Shown: one piece after another, positions 1 to 10,739 of the stretch
Layout: each line of letters starts with the position of its first letter
How positions within the stretch are numbered: position 1 is the stretch's first letter
Assembly (NCBI RefSeq): GCF_023650955.1
Contig: NZ_CP098039.1
Location: 806,001-870,000 of the forward strand
Reading direction: 5' to 3'
Length of the DNA stretch: 64,000 bases
Source of the DNA: Thermosynechococcus sp. HN-54
GTDB taxonomy: Bacteria; Cyanobacteriota; Cyanobacteriia; Thermosynechococcales; Thermosynechococcaceae
Translations under genes and position numbers: made by a program
Notes under the pieces: model-generated
Told to the model about the DNA's origin: nothing
The model's input: only the letters and a program-made list of their open reading frames with translations
Database searches by the model: none

Positions 1-679
1 AGGCATAGACGCCGTAGCGAGGCAATAATTTGTCCGGAGGGAGAGCTAAATTGGCGGTGGGAAATCCCAACTGACGCCCCAACCGTTCCCCTTGAGTGAC
101 AGTGCCTGTCAAGCTATAGGAGCGTCCCAACAGCTCCCGTGCCAAGGCGACATCTCCCTCGGCGAGGGCTGCACGTATTGCTGAGCTACTCACGCGATCG
201 CTCCCCCGACAATAGGGGGGCACAATATGCACCGGAATGCCAAAGGCCGCACAAAGGGTGCGCAAGTCCTCCGCTGTCCCCGATCGCCCCCGACCAAAAC
301 CAAAATTAAAGCCAACACTCAATACCTTGGCCTGCAACTGCTGTACCAAAATCTGCTCCACAAACTCTAAAGGCGAGAGTTGGGCAAAGGCATGGGTAAA
401 GGGCAGCACAATCACCTGCTCTATCCCATACTGGTTCAAAAGGACACGTTTTTCAGCCTCTGGGGTGAGGAGGAGGCGCTCTTCGCCCGTAAAAAATGCC
501 TGCGGATGCGGCGAAAACGTAATCACTGAACGGTAACAGTCGGGAGGGGCTGCCGCAACGAGGGTACGGATAACCTCTTGATGCCCTCGATGGACACCGT
601 CAAAATTGCCAAGGGCGATCGCCGTAGGAGTTTGCAAGGGTAGGCCGCTGTTAAATTGACACAGGAAACATTTTGACAC
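1..679 (-). CDS. ribF: Bifunctional riboflavin kinase/FAD synthetase, N-terminal part (cut by window edge)
   Basis: RibF phosphorylates riboflavin to FMN and adenylates FMN to FAD in the cytosol. The reverse strand encodes the N-terminal nucleotidyltransferase module: ALGNFDGVHRGHQ near the start, then FSPHPQAFF, GFNFGFGRGRSG and SSSAIRAAL, and continues to GRQLGFPTANL at the edge of the kinase domain before leaving the window at base 1. The C-terminal kinase is therefore not visible. An in-frame TGA lies just upstream, and the first usable codon after it is GTG at 677-679. That gives about 20 residues before the GNFDG motif, as is normal for cyanobacterial RibF. A downstream TTG is an alternative start. 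The gene is divergent from the riboswitch-controlled transporter, so the two share the 680-1018 intergenic region. Confidence 0.88.
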   Translation of the reverse strand, partial: MSKCFLCQFNSGLPLQTPTAIALGNFDGVHRGHQEVIRTLVAAAPPDCYRSVITFSPHPQAFFTGEERLLLTPEAEKRVLLNQYGIEQVIVLPFTHAFAQLSPLEFVEQILVQQLQAKVLSVGFNFGFGRGRSGTAEDLRTLCAAFGIPVHIVPPYCRGSDRVSSSAIRAALAEGDVALARELLGRSYSLTGTVTQGERLGRQLGFPTANLALPPDKLLPRYGVYA

Positions 680-801
680 ATCTCACCCAAGCACAACACT
701 CCGGAAAACATTGTATTGATATTTTCTATCAGACCCATAGAAGAAATTCTCTTGAATCCCCTCAGAAGCCTGTGCTACGTTGAGTAGCAATTTATCTGTT
801 T

Positions 802-928
802 TTGCCTAATCTGAGCGTTTGCAGCTTAGAGCGGAGGAACCAACGAAGAGGGGCGCGTTCTCAACCGAGAAGGGATACCACTGAATCCTAGCCCGGCAGC
901 TAACTTCGTCGGCATTCAGTTGGAGACT
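802..928 (+). ncRNA. ydaO/yuaA (c-di-AMP) riboswitch
   Basis: This leader matches the conserved blocks of the ydaO/yuaA class in order: TTGCC-TAATCTGA at 802-812, CGGAGGAACC at 832-841, a GGGG segment near 850, AAGGGATACC at 870-879, CCGGCAGCTAACTTCG at 893-908 and GGCA at 911-914, the last able to close the P1 stem with TGCC at 803-806, then GGAG. The spacing agrees with the family as I remember it. The class binds cyclic di-AMP and usually lowers expression of downstream transport or cell-wall genes when ligand is abundant. Just downstream a six-T run (934-939) follows weak inverted repeats (CAGT/ACTG and CAGTTG/CAACTG), a possible expression platform. The next gene on the same strand is the ion transporter at 1019. 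Confidence 0.9.
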
Positions 929-1018
929 GACTGTTTTTTACAACTGCTCAGTGTTCCAGTTGTTCGGTGTTGTAGGGTTGACCGAATCTCATCCTCTTAG
1001 CCATTTTTAGGAAGCTCA

Positions 1019-2368
1019 ATGCTGATTGAACACTGGCACGCATTTGCTGCTGGCACCATTTTCCTAGGCGTGATCCTGCTGATCATGACCGAGTGGATCA
1101 ACATCACGATTGCGGCCTTTTTGGGCGCGATTCTCCTTGTTTTTCTCAACATCATGACCCTTGGGGAGGCCATTAGCTACATCGGCCGCAGTCATGGCAC
1201 CCTCGCGCTCTTTTTCGGTGTCATGGTCTTGGTGCGTGCCTTTGAACCGACAAAGATATTCGAGTATCTAGCGACCCAAATGGTGATCCTCGCCCGCGGT
1301 CAGGGAAAACGCTTACTGTTGGGGATCGTTGCACTGACAACCCCTATCTGTGCCGTTCTCCCCAATGCCACGACCGTGATGCTCCTTGCACCTCTCTTAC
1401 CGCCTATGGCAGCGGAAGTCGGCGTGGATTTTGTGCCCCTAATTATCTTGATGGTGATTGTCTCCAATAGCGCCGGGTTACTCACCCTCGTGGGCGATCC
1501 GGCAACCTACATTGTCGGGGATGCTATCAATATCAGTTTTACGGATTATCTGCTGCGTTTAAGTTTAGCGGGGGTGCTGGCGATCGCCGTCATTGTCTTT
1601 TGTCTGCCGGTTCTTTTTCGTCGCATTTGGCGCAAAGAACTCAACTCCCTCGATCACTTACCTCACCCGCAAATCAATCATCCCCGCACCCTAGCGGTGG
1701 GCTGTGTGATCATCGTTTTTGTTTTAACGTTTTTTGTGATTGGCGATGGCATGGTCGTCAAAGTGGCCCCCCCTGCTGTTGCTCTCATGGGCGCTGCCCT
1801 TGCACTCCTTTTGTCCCATCAGAGCAAAATTGATACGGTCACCCATATTCTGCGGGATGTGGACTGGGCCACCCTGATCTTTTTTATGAGCATTTTTGTG
1901 CTTATTGGCGGGCTTGAGAAAACCGGCATCATTGGTGAACTCTCTCACCTCCTCGCCATTCTCATTGGCCAAAATATCTTCTTTGGCTCACTCCTGCTCC
2001 TGTTTACGATTGGGATTCTCTCTAGCGTCATTCCCAATATCCCCCTCGTGGTGGCAATGGTACCCTTGCTGAAGAAATACCTCGTAGATGTGGGACTAGC
2101 GGGTTCAGAAATTCTGCACATTGGCTATGGGGGTGACTTACCAGCACAGGTGCTGCCTCTGTTCTATGCCATGATGCTAGGAGCAACATTGGGGGGCAAT
2201 GCCACGCTCGTCGGTGCCTCTGCCAACATTGTCGGTGCGGGAATTGCCGAGCTCCATGGCCGCCGTATTAGCTTCAAAACCTTCCTGCGTTATGGGGTGC
2301 CCATTACGGCGTTGCAGTTGGGGGTTTCAGCACTGTTTTTGACTGTGCGCTTTCTCATTTGGCGCTAA
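1019..2368 (+). CDS. ArsB/NhaD/P-protein-like ion transporter (SLC13 superfamily)
   Basis: This 449-residue polytopic membrane protein has about eleven hydrophobic segments in two halves. It carries the glycine/asparagine-rich signatures VLPNATTVMLLAPL and LVGDPATYIVG in the first half and SVIPNIPLVV plus GGNATLVGASANIVG in the second. These are typical of the ArsB/NhaD/CitM ion transporter fold (human P protein, NhaD Na+/H+ antiporters, arsenite permeases). The substrate cannot be read from the sequence. A c-di-AMP riboswitch in its leader favours an osmotic or ion-homeostasis role over arsenic export, and no ars regulator or reductase is nearby. AGGAAG about 6 bases upstream supports the ATG at 1019. 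It appears to be monocistronic, and the next gene converges on it. Confidence 0.8.
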   Translation: MLIEHWHAFAAGTIFLGVILLIMTEWINITIAAFLGAILLVFLNIMTLGEAISYIGRSHGTLALFFGVMVLVRAFEPTKIFEYLATQMVILARGQGKRLLLGIVALTTPICAVLPNATTVMLLAPLLPPMAAEVGVDFVPLIILMVIVSNSAGLLTLVGDPATYIVGDAINISFTDYLLRLSLAGVLAIAVIVFCLPVLFRRIWRKELNSLDHLPHPQINHPRTLAVGCVIIVFVLTFFVIGDGMVVKVAPPAVALMGAALALLLSHQSKIDTVTHILRDVDWATLIFFMSIFVLIGGLEKTGIIGELSHLLAILIGQNIFFGSLLLLFTIGILSSVIPNIPLVVAMVPLLKKYLVDVGLAGSEILHIGYGGDLPAQVLPLFYAMMLGATLGGNATLVGASANIVGAGIAELHGRRISFKTFLRYGVPITALQLGVSALFLTVRFLIWR

Positions 2369-2409
2369 CCGCCGGCTTTTAGGGCTTTGAGCGTGTTTGA
2401 TCTCTGCGA

Positions 2410-2655
2410 CTACCAAGTGGGGTCACGAAACACATAGGCAGTAATGTCGGTTCCATCCTCGCGATCGCTCCCAATCGCAGAGATACAGGCGCGAATTTCC
2501 GCGCCATCTTCCAATTCCACAGTACAGGCGCCACAACTGCCCATGCGACATCCGGTGGGAATTTCAACCCCGGCACGCTCAGCGACGCTCAACCAACTTT
2601 CACCCTCTTCGGCCTCGACGCAGATCTGATCCGGTAGAAACGTCACCCTAATCAT
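2410..2655 (-). CDS. Stand-alone small [2Fe-2S] ferredoxin-like protein
   Basis: An 81-residue beta-grasp iron-sulfur protein. The cluster ligands appear to be Cys36, Cys41 and Cys44 ([10 protein letters not shown]) plus Cys57, giving a CX4CX2CX12C pattern. The last spacing is much shorter than the ~29 residues of photosynthetic PetF ferredoxin and resembles the N-terminal [2Fe-2S] domain of molybdenum hydroxylase small subunits. Cys12 is extra. It is therefore unlikely to be the main photosynthetic ferredoxin, and its partner is unknown. Its ATG overlaps the pyrB stop in an ATGA arrangement (4-base overlap), suggesting translational coupling at the end of the crtP-crtB-PRT-pyrB run. The [2Fe-2S] assignment is firm; the function is open. 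Confidence 0.85.
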   Translation of the reverse strand: MIRVTFLPDQICVEAEEGESWLSVAERAGVEIPTGCRMGSCGACTVELEDGAEIRACISAIGSDREDGTDITAYVFRDPTW

Positions 2656-3647
2656 GCCTTGACCTCATGGTACGTTCCCATTAGATACAGTAACGCCATC
2701 CGCACGGCCACACCACTGGTTACCTGCTGATTCACTAAACTGAACTGGGGATCATCCAGCAAGGCTGAACTCAATTCCACACCGCGATTCACAGGTCCCG
2801 GATGCAACACCCGCACACTCGGTCGGCAGAGGTGCAGCCGCTCATGGGTAATCCCAAACTGTTGATGGTATTCCCGCAGACTGGGAATGAGGTGCTGATC
2901 CATGCGTTCCCGTTGCAGGCGCAGGGTCATGACAATATCGGCATCGGCAAGCGCCGGTTCCAACGTCCAGTGGAGGGTTGCCCCATACTCCGCAAATTCT
3001 AGTGGCAAGAGGGTGGGAGGACCGGCTAAATGGACATCAGCACCAGCTGTTTTCAAGCTATAGAGATTCGATCGCGCCACGCGAGAATGACGAATATCGC
3101 CGACAATGGCGATTTTTTTCCCCTGCAACAGGGCACAGCGGGGCTGACGCGGATCGTAGATCTGGCAGAGGGTAAAGAGATCCAAGAGGGCTTGGGAGGG
3201 ATGCTCGTGCAAGCCATCACCGGCATTGAGAACGGCCACCTGACCGCCAAGGCGATCCATTTCCGCTGCAATCGTATGGGGCACGCCGGACTGCTGATGG
3301 CGAATGACCATGAATTCTGCCCCCATCGCCCAGAGGGTTTTGGCCGTATCGAGGATCGTTTCTCCTTTACTCAGTGCCGAGGTACCGGGGGAAAAGTTGA
3401 GAATATCCGCAGAAAGACGTTTGGCCGCCAGTTCAAAGCTATTGCGGGTACGAGTGGAGCTTTCAAAGAAAAGATTGGCGACAACCCGCGCTTGCAGGGT
3501 GGGGACTTTTTTGGTGCGACGATTCAGGACTTCCTGAAAGCTCAGCGCTGTTTGCAGGACAATATCTAGCTCTGCCTCTGTAAAGTCCTGGAGAGAGAGA
3601 ACGTGGCGACGCTGCCATTGGCGCGGTGGAGTGAGCGGAGGGGTCAT
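2652..3647 (-). CDS. pyrB: Aspartate carbamoyltransferase catalytic subunit
   Basis: It catalyses carbamoyl phosphate plus aspartate to carbamoyl aspartate, the committed step of pyrimidine synthesis, in the cytosol. The 331-residue protein shows the carbamoyl-phosphate loop [13 protein letters not shown], the [13 protein letters not shown] segment, the SRVARSNLY region of the aspartate domain and the C-terminal [10 protein letters not shown] motif. Length is slightly above the usual ~310, mainly from an N-terminal extension and a small insertion. The start at 3647 overlaps the upstream phosphoribosyltransferase stop by 4 bases, and its own stop overlaps the ferredoxin start by 4 bases, so three reading frames are chained. 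No pyrI regulatory subunit is in view. Confidence 0.97.
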   Translation of the reverse strand: MTPPLTPPRQWQRRHVLSLQDFTEAELDIVLQTALSFQEVLNRRTKKVPTLQARVVANLFFESSTRTRNSFELAAKRLSADILNFSPGTSALSKGETILDTAKTLWAMGAEFMVIRHQQSGVPHTIAAEMDRLGGQVAVLNAGDGLHEHPSQALLDLFTLCQIYDPRQPRCALLQGKKIAIVGDIRHSRVARSNLYSLKTAGADVHLAGPPTLLPLEFAEYGATLHWTLEPALADADIVMTLRLQRERMDQHLIPSLREYHQQFGITHERLHLCRPSVRVLHPGPVNRGVELSSALLDDPQFSLVNQQVTSGVAVRMALLYLMGTYHEVKA

Positions 3648-4162
3648 GGACAGGGCGTTAGGGTGCGAGCAAGATCAGCGGCGGTAAGTTGTTCGTAGCG
3701 TTCAAAGGGTTGATGGATCCATGGATTTTCGGGCAAGTAGTGGACGTAGTAGTCCGGACGAATACAGGAGGCGGCTTTGTACCAGAGGACAGCCGTGCGC
3801 ACTTCCTCCACGGCAAAACCATATTTGACCTCCAACCAGCGCAGGGTTTTCTGCAATGACAGGCCAGAGTCCACTAAATCATCTACCAAAAGGACATGGC
3901 TACCGAGGGTGGCAGTGGTCATGGTTAAGTCCCGCGCAAAGGTGATCTGCCCCCGCTGTTGGTTATTCACCCCGCCATAGGAGGACACCGCCAGAATCGC
4001 TAGGGGTTGATTAAACAGGCGGCTCAGAATATCACCCACTCGCAGGCCGCCCTTGGCCAAGCAGAGGATTTGATTGAACTGCCATCCTGATTCATAGATA
4101 GCGATCGCCAACTGTTCAATGGTGCGATGGTACTCGTCCCAATCCACGTAGAGATCTGCCAT
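3644..4162 (-). CDS. Phosphoribosyltransferase (purine/xanthine PRT-like)
   Basis: This type I phosphoribosyltransferase of 172 residues has the PRPP-binding signature [15 protein letters not shown] and an early basic loop [13 protein letters not shown]. The overall plan resembles small hypoxanthine/xanthine/guanine PRTs that salvage bases with PRPP; the exact base is not readable. The frame opens with a TTG at 4189, but the ATG at 4160-4162 is preferred. It follows TAGG, begins [12 protein letters not shown] as relatives do, and leaves a 5-base gap after the crtB stop instead of an overlap. The gene overlaps pyrB by 4 bases, so nucleotide salvage and de novo pyrimidine synthesis are chained to carotenoid genes, probably by operon compaction rather than shared function. 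Confidence 0.87.
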   Translation of the reverse strand: MADLYVDWDEYHRTIEQLAIAIYESGWQFNQILCLAKGGLRVGDILSRLFNQPLAILAVSSYGGVNNQQRGQITFARDLTMTTATLGSHVLLVDDLVDSGLSLQKTLRWLEVKYGFAVEEVRTAVLWYKAASCIRPDYYVHYLPENPWIHQPFERYEQLTAADLARTLTPCP

Positions 4163-4167
4163 GGTGC

Positions 4168-6580
<2,413 letters not shown>

Positions 6581-6644
6581 TCATATTATATTTACAAAAC
6601 GTTACGGAGGCACCCGCTCTAGGCAAACGTGGGGGCTGAATTCG

Positions 6645-7253
6645 TCAAATGGACTTACGGCTCATGGGCCCAAGGTAACGACAGAGATAGGGGGAAAAGA
6701 CTTCATAGATCAGCGTAATTGGCCGGCGATCGTGCCAAAAGAGGTAATGGCGTCCCCAAAAAGGCCCCGCTTCACCAAAGGCCGCTGCCAAGGTTTCAGA
6801 GTGCCCTAGGTACACCGCCTGAATGTCACGATAGAGTTCCACTTTGCGCTGCGCCAGGTTCGTCCAAATGGGCATAGCGCGATTTTGCAAATACTCATCC
6901 ACATGGGCGGCTTCCCACCAAGAGGTGGCATAGGCCAAACGTTGACCCGAAGCTGTTCGTAGCCACACTTGACGCCGCAGCCGTGGGCTAGGAATCAGTT
7001 GCAGTTGCGCTGGGGCGCGATCGCTAGCGTGACCAATCGCTGACATATCAATCACATCCACTTCCGTGGTTTCGCCGGTGAGCAGTTGCAAGTGGCGGGT
7101 GGGGGAGCCATCCCCGAGAATCAGGATTTGCCACGCAGGCGCTAAAAGATCATGGGGCAATCCTTGGGCGATCGCCGCCGCATCCCCCTGCCAAATCGGA
7201 TCAAGGGCGTGCCAAGGGGTCGAGCAAGTGGAGGGCAGCAGCGAAACAGTCAA
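6645..7253 (-). CDS. Chorismate lyase-like protein (DUF98), 4-hydroxybenzoate supply for plastoquinone
   Basis: This 202-residue protein resembles the cyanobacterial chorismate pyruvate-lyase (Synechocystis Sll1797 type), which releases pyruvate from chorismate to give 4-hydroxybenzoate, the ring precursor of plastoquinone-9. Visible family features are RRQVWLRTASGQRLAYATSWW in the middle, reminiscent of UbiC, a central SPRLRRQ stretch and the C-terminal tail FWHDRRPITLIYEVFSPYL. Residues equivalent to the UbiC active-site Arg and Glu can be suggested but not proven by eye. It lies just upstream of crtP on the same strand; plastoquinone is the electron acceptor of phytoene desaturase, so co-location makes metabolic sense. 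The ATG at 7253 is the only good start. Confidence 0.75.
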   Translation of the reverse strand: MTVSLLPSTCSTPWHALDPIWQGDAAAIAQGLPHDLLAPAWQILILGDGSPTRHLQLLTGETTEVDVIDMSAIGHASDRAPAQLQLIPSPRLRRQVWLRTASGQRLAYATSWWEAAHVDEYLQNRAMPIWTNLAQRKVELYRDIQAVYLGHSETLAAAFGEAGPFWGRHYLFWHDRRPITLIYEVFSPYLCRYLGPMSRKSI

Positions 7254-7380
7254 GGATGTGACACAGCGCTTAACAAAACTTCGTCAATTGTAGCAAGGAT
7301 TTTACCTGTGGTTCAGGATGGCACGAAAGGCCAAGACCTAGAGTACAGTCGTAGTGAGCAACAACCTTGGGACGACCGGT

Positions 7381-8037
7381 ATGGCAACGACAGCGGCATC
7401 TACCCTTGAACTGACACCGGAACAAACAGCGATTTGGATCAAAGGCCTCTTAAGTGTCGCCTGTGCCGATGGCCACTTTGATCCCGAAGAGCAGCAATTG
7501 ATTGCCAGCCTGATTCGCGAAGAAATTGCCCCAGAAATTGATCTTGAGCATTTTTCCCCCGCCAGCGATGCAGAACTCGTGGCTACCTTTGGGGGCGATC
7601 GCGCCCTTGCCGAGAATTTCCTGCGCACAGCCGTGATGGTGGCGCTTGCTAATGGCATTTACTCCCAATCGGAGGATGCTGAACTGCAACGCTTCTGCAA
7701 CGCCTTGGGACTGGAAATTGATGCCCTAGAGTCCCTGAAGCACACCCTTGATGGTCAGCACGAGAGCAATGAACAAACGCTGCACCTCTTGGGTCCCGTG
7801 CGCCACTGGCTGGATGGTTTAGAGGTCAAAGATGCCAAGGTGGCTCGCTTTCTCTGCCGCCTGATTCCCCCCCAATGCCCCTTTGAGCGCGACATTACCC
7901 TCTTTGGTCGCAAGATTGTCCATATTCCCCCCCTCTGTAAACTCAATCCCCTTTATGATCAATTAGTGGGGTTGCGCTTCCGCTCGCTCACCTATTTGGC
8001 TGACGAGTGTGGTGAAGATATTACCCCCTACTGTTAG
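7381..8037 (+). CDS. TerB-like domain fused to Mo-nitrogenase C-terminus-like domain
   Basis: The protein (218 residues from this start) has two parts. The N-terminal ~130 residues form an all-helical TerB-like domain with the acidic pattern CADGHFDPEEQQL and later ALANGIYSQSEDAEL, each reminiscent of the metal-binding segments of TerB/DjlA. The C-terminal ~85 residues carry the conserved block PPQCPFERDITLFG, IPPLCKLNPLYDQLVGLRF and YLADECGEDITPYC, which I recognise as the domain known as Mo-dependent nitrogenase C-terminus. It is found as a separate protein in many non-diazotrophic cyanobacteria. Function is unknown; four conserved cysteines in the second domain suggest metal or redox roles. 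A GTG at 7354 would add nine residues; ATG 7381 is preferred for lack of a Shine-Dalgarno at the former. Confidence 0.75.
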   Translation: MATTAASTLELTPEQTAIWIKGLLSVACADGHFDPEEQQLIASLIREEIAPEIDLEHFSPASDAELVATFGGDRALAENFLRTAVMVALANGIYSQSEDAELQRFCNALGLEIDALESLKHTLDGQHESNEQTLHLLGPVRHWLDGLEVKDAKVARFLCRLIPPQCPFERDITLFGRKIVHIPPLCKLNPLYDQLVGLRFRSLTYLADECGEDITPYC

Positions 8038-8056
8038 ATGCTGCTGACCCCTTTAG

Positions 8057-9379
8057 ATGCCAAACCCAACAAAACCCAAAATTGCCTTTGCCCACCTTGG
8101 CTGTGATAAGAACCGCGTGGATACGGAGCACATGATTGGTCTCCTTGCGGCAGCAGGCTATGGGGTGGGTACGGATGAAACCGAAGCCGACTACGTCATT
8201 GTTAATACCTGTAGCTTTATCCAAGCCGCCCGCGAAGAGTCGGTGCGCACACTGGTGGAACTGGCAGAAGCCAATAAGAAGATTGTGATTACAGGCTGTT
8301 TGGCGCAGCACTTTCAAGGAGAACTCTTGGCGGAGCTTCCCGAAGCGGTAGCCGTCGTTGGCAGCGGTGATTACCAGCACATTGTGGAGGTGATTGAGCG
8401 GGTCGAAAGTGGTGAGCGAGTGCAGCAAATTAGTGCCGTGCCTACCTATATTGCCGATGAAACTGTGCCGCGCTACCGTACCACGCCAGAACCCGTTGCC
8501 TATCTGCGCATTGCGGAAGGCTGTGACTATCGCTGTGCCTTTTGTATCATTCCCCATCTGCGGGGCAACCAGCGATCGCGCTCCATTGAATCCATTGTTA
8601 AGGAAGCCCATCAACTGGCCAGCGAGGGCGTCCAAGAAATCATTATTGTTTCGCAAATTACCACCAACTATGGAATTGATCTCTATGGTCAGCCCCAACT
8701 CGCTGCTCTGATCCGTGCCCTTGGCGAAGTGGACGTGCCGTGGATTCGACTACATTATGCCTATCCCACTGGGTTGACGGCGGATGTGATGGCAGCGATG
8801 CGAGAAACCCCCAATATCTTGCCCTATCTTGATTTGCCGTTGCAACATTCCCATCCAGAGGTCCTGCGCGCCATGAATCGGCCTTGGCAAGCGGGGGTGA
8901 ATGATCGCCTGATCGAACGGCTGCGGCAGGAATTACCCGAAGCAGTGATGCGCACGACGTTTATTGTTGGCTTCCCCGGTGAGACTGAGCGCCACTTTGA
9001 GCATCTCTGCCAGTTTGTGCAGCGGCATGAGTTTGACCACGTAGGGGTCTTTACCTACTCGGCTGAGGAAGGGACGGCTGCCTACGACCTACCCCATCAG
9101 ATTCCAGAGGCGATCAAGACGGCGCGGCGCGATCGCCTGATGCAACTGCAACAGCCTATTGCCCAACGTAAAAATGCTGCTGAAGTGGGTAAAACTGTAC
9201 CCGTGTTGATTGAGCAGGAAAACCCACAAACAGGGGAGTTTATTGGGCGATCGCCCCGATTTGCCCCCGATGTCGATGGCGTGGTCTATGTGAAGGGAAG
9301 AGCCACCTTAGGCACCATCGTCCCTGTGGAGATTACTGCTGCCGATATTTACGACCTGTACGGCATCATCCCTGCCTAA
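8057..9379 (+). CDS. rimO: Ribosomal protein S12 (Asp) methylthiotransferase
   Basis: RimO is a radical-SAM enzyme with two [4Fe-4S] clusters that adds a methylthio group to the conserved aspartate of ribosomal protein S12. The 440-residue protein shows the N-terminal UPF0004 domain ([33 protein letters not shown], supplying three cluster cysteines), the radical-SAM CX3CX2C motif in [18 protein letters not shown], and a C-terminal TRAM domain ending YDLYGIIPA. The FIQAAREES and [11 protein letters not shown] signatures separate RimO from the tRNA enzyme MiaB. It follows the TerB-like gene after 19 bases and may be co-transcribed with it. Confidence 0.96.
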   Translation: MPNPTKPKIAFAHLGCDKNRVDTEHMIGLLAAAGYGVGTDETEADYVIVNTCSFIQAAREESVRTLVELAEANKKIVITGCLAQHFQGELLAELPEAVAVVGSGDYQHIVEVIERVESGERVQQISAVPTYIADETVPRYRTTPEPVAYLRIAEGCDYRCAFCIIPHLRGNQRSRSIESIVKEAHQLASEGVQEIIIVSQITTNYGIDLYGQPQLAALIRALGEVDVPWIRLHYAYPTGLTADVMAAMRETPNILPYLDLPLQHSHPEVLRAMNRPWQAGVNDRLIERLRQELPEAVMRTTFIVGFPGETERHFEHLCQFVQRHEFDHVGVFTYSAEEGTAAYDLPHQIPEAIKTARRDRLMQLQQPIAQRKNAAEVGKTVPVLIEQENPQTGEFIGRSPRFAPDVDGVVYVKGRATLGTIVPVEITAADIYDLYGIIPA

Positions 9380-9419
9380 GTACGGTTTTACCCCTAGGCA
9401 GATCGGAAGCATTGGGGCT

Positions 9420-10739
9420 ATGGTCGAGGCAGTTGGGGACGTTGCATCGGCTGCTATGGGAGGCTCGCACTTAGCCATTGATCATATTCATACTGATCAT
9501 ATTGATCATATTCATACTGATCATTATGACATCCGTGCCAGCGATCGCTTTTGGCAGTGGCAGGCAGGGGTGGCTGCCCTTGAGAAATTGCTGGCAGTCA
9601 TCAATCCAATTGAGGGCTTTTTGGTTTCCTTTCCAAGTTTAATGGTTCACAATTGCCACCTCAAAACCTATGTATTGCTTCCCCAAGGGCGATCGCGCTC
9701 CTATTTACCGGCGGCAGCTGCCAATCCTGCCCTACCCCCTCTGAAAACCCTGCCCCTTGGCAGCGAGAGTACCAGTCCCTTCTGTTTGCTCCTCAGCCCT
9801 GAAGTCAACCTGCTACTGAACTATCAAGGGGAGCGGGGGCTGCACTTTTCCTTTGCTCCAGAGGACATTCACAGCTTTTGGCAGCAGTTGCGGCAGCAAC
9901 TTCCCCTTGCCGATCTCCACCCCATCGATCAGTGGCTGGCTACCGTGGAGATGGTTCCACCTAGCTATCGTCTTGTGAATCAGTTTGGCCAGTGGCTATT
10001 GGAGCTCAGTCAACCTCAACCGTTACCGACTGCTGCACCGAAACTCCCCACTGCCATGGCTGCTGATATTAGTATTCTGCAAGCCCTCTCCCACGAAGTG
10101 CGCACCCCCCTAACAACCATCAATACCTTTATTCAATTACTGCAACGGCAGGAGAACTTGCCCCAGCGCACCTACCAATACTTGCAAAAAATCGGCCAAG
10201 AAATTCAGGATCAAATCACGCGCTTCAATCTCTGGGATCAAGCAGCAGAAATCTTGAGCCATCCTAGCCCGAAACCCCCTTTAGCCTGTGGTCAGACCTC
10301 TCTCGATGAACTGTTTACGGCCAACCTCTGCCGCTGGCAAAAACAGGCTTCCCGCCGCCAAGTGAAGCTGGTGTTGGACTATCCAACTCATCTGCCCGTG
10401 GTTCTCATAGATGCGGCTTCCTTGGATCAGGTTCTCACTGGGTTAGTTGAGTACTACAGCCAAACCCTCGCCCCCGATAGTGAACTGCAACTGGTGGTGC
10501 AACAGGCAGGACAGCACCTGAAACTAGAATTGCGATCGCCTCAGTACAAACATCGCAGTGATCTGGCCGCCTTGGGGCACCTCCTCCTGTGGCATCCCGC
10601 GACTGGGCAACTGAGTCTCAACTTTCAGGCGGCAAAACTGCTCATTGAGGCGGTTGGTGCCAAGGTGATTCAACGGCGCGATCGCCAAGCAGGTGAAATT
10701 CTCACCCTTTATTTGCCCATTGCCGAAGAAAGGGGCTGA
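9420..10739 (+). CDS. Sensor histidine kinase with degenerate ATP-binding domain
   Basis: The 439-residue protein has an N-terminal sensor-like region of about 200 residues with no clear transmembrane helix, a HisKA dimerisation domain with the H-box LSHEVRTPLT (His near residue 225), and a C-terminal part shaped like HATPase_c (LDQVLTGLVEYYSQTL in place of the N-box; LTLYLPI at the end). I cannot find a normal DxGxG G1 box or GTGLGL G2 box, so kinase activity is doubtful. Residues 21-36 come from a duplicated 24-base unit (9480-9527) and read as two DHIHTDH blocks. The start may be this ATG or ATG 9456. The 3' end overlaps mutM by 31 bases, convergently. No response regulator is adjacent. 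Confidence 0.72.
   Translation: MVEAVGDVASAAMGGSHLAIDHIHTDHIDHIHTDHYDIRASDRFWQWQAGVAALEKLLAVINPIEGFLVSFPSLMVHNCHLKTYVLLPQGRSRSYLPAAAANPALPPLKTLPLGSESTSPFCLLLSPEVNLLLNYQGERGLHFSFAPEDIHSFWQQLRQQLPLADLHPIDQWLATVEMVPPSYRLVNQFGQWLLELSQPQPLPTAAPKLPTAMAADISILQALSHEVRTPLTTINTFIQLLQRQENLPQRTYQYLQKIGQEIQDQITRFNLWDQAAEILSHPSPKPPLACGQTSLDELFTANLCRWQKQASRRQVKLVLDYPTHLPVVLIDAASLDQVLTGLVEYYSQTLAPDSELQLVVQQAGQHLKLELRSPQYKHRSDLAALGHLLLWHPATGQLSLNFQAAKLLIEAVGAKVIQRRDRQAGEILTLYLPIAEERG
9480..9527 (+). repeat. In-frame tandem duplication, 24-bp unit x 2, rich in GATC
   Basis: Two adjacent 24-base copies (9480-9503 and 9504-9527) differ only in their last few bases. Each holds two GATCAT segments and encodes DHIHTDH followed by I or Y. 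The block carries four GATC sites in about 45 bases, potential substrates for the Dam-family enzyme encoded at 18617. The length is a multiple of three, so copy-number change would keep the kinase frame open. Confidence 0.9.

Noticed and set aside
523-738. A 71-codon frame within the ribF start region
   Set aside because: It is out of frame with the clear RibF coding sequence, which explains this DNA.
2374-2405. Fourth copy of the MITE-like repeat
   Set aside because: Only about 28 bases resemble the central block and no terminal repeat is visible; reported only as a weak likeness.
9480-9527. Short spaced repeats as a possible CRISPR array
   Set aside because: Only two directly adjacent 24-base copies within a reading frame, no spacers and no cas genes.
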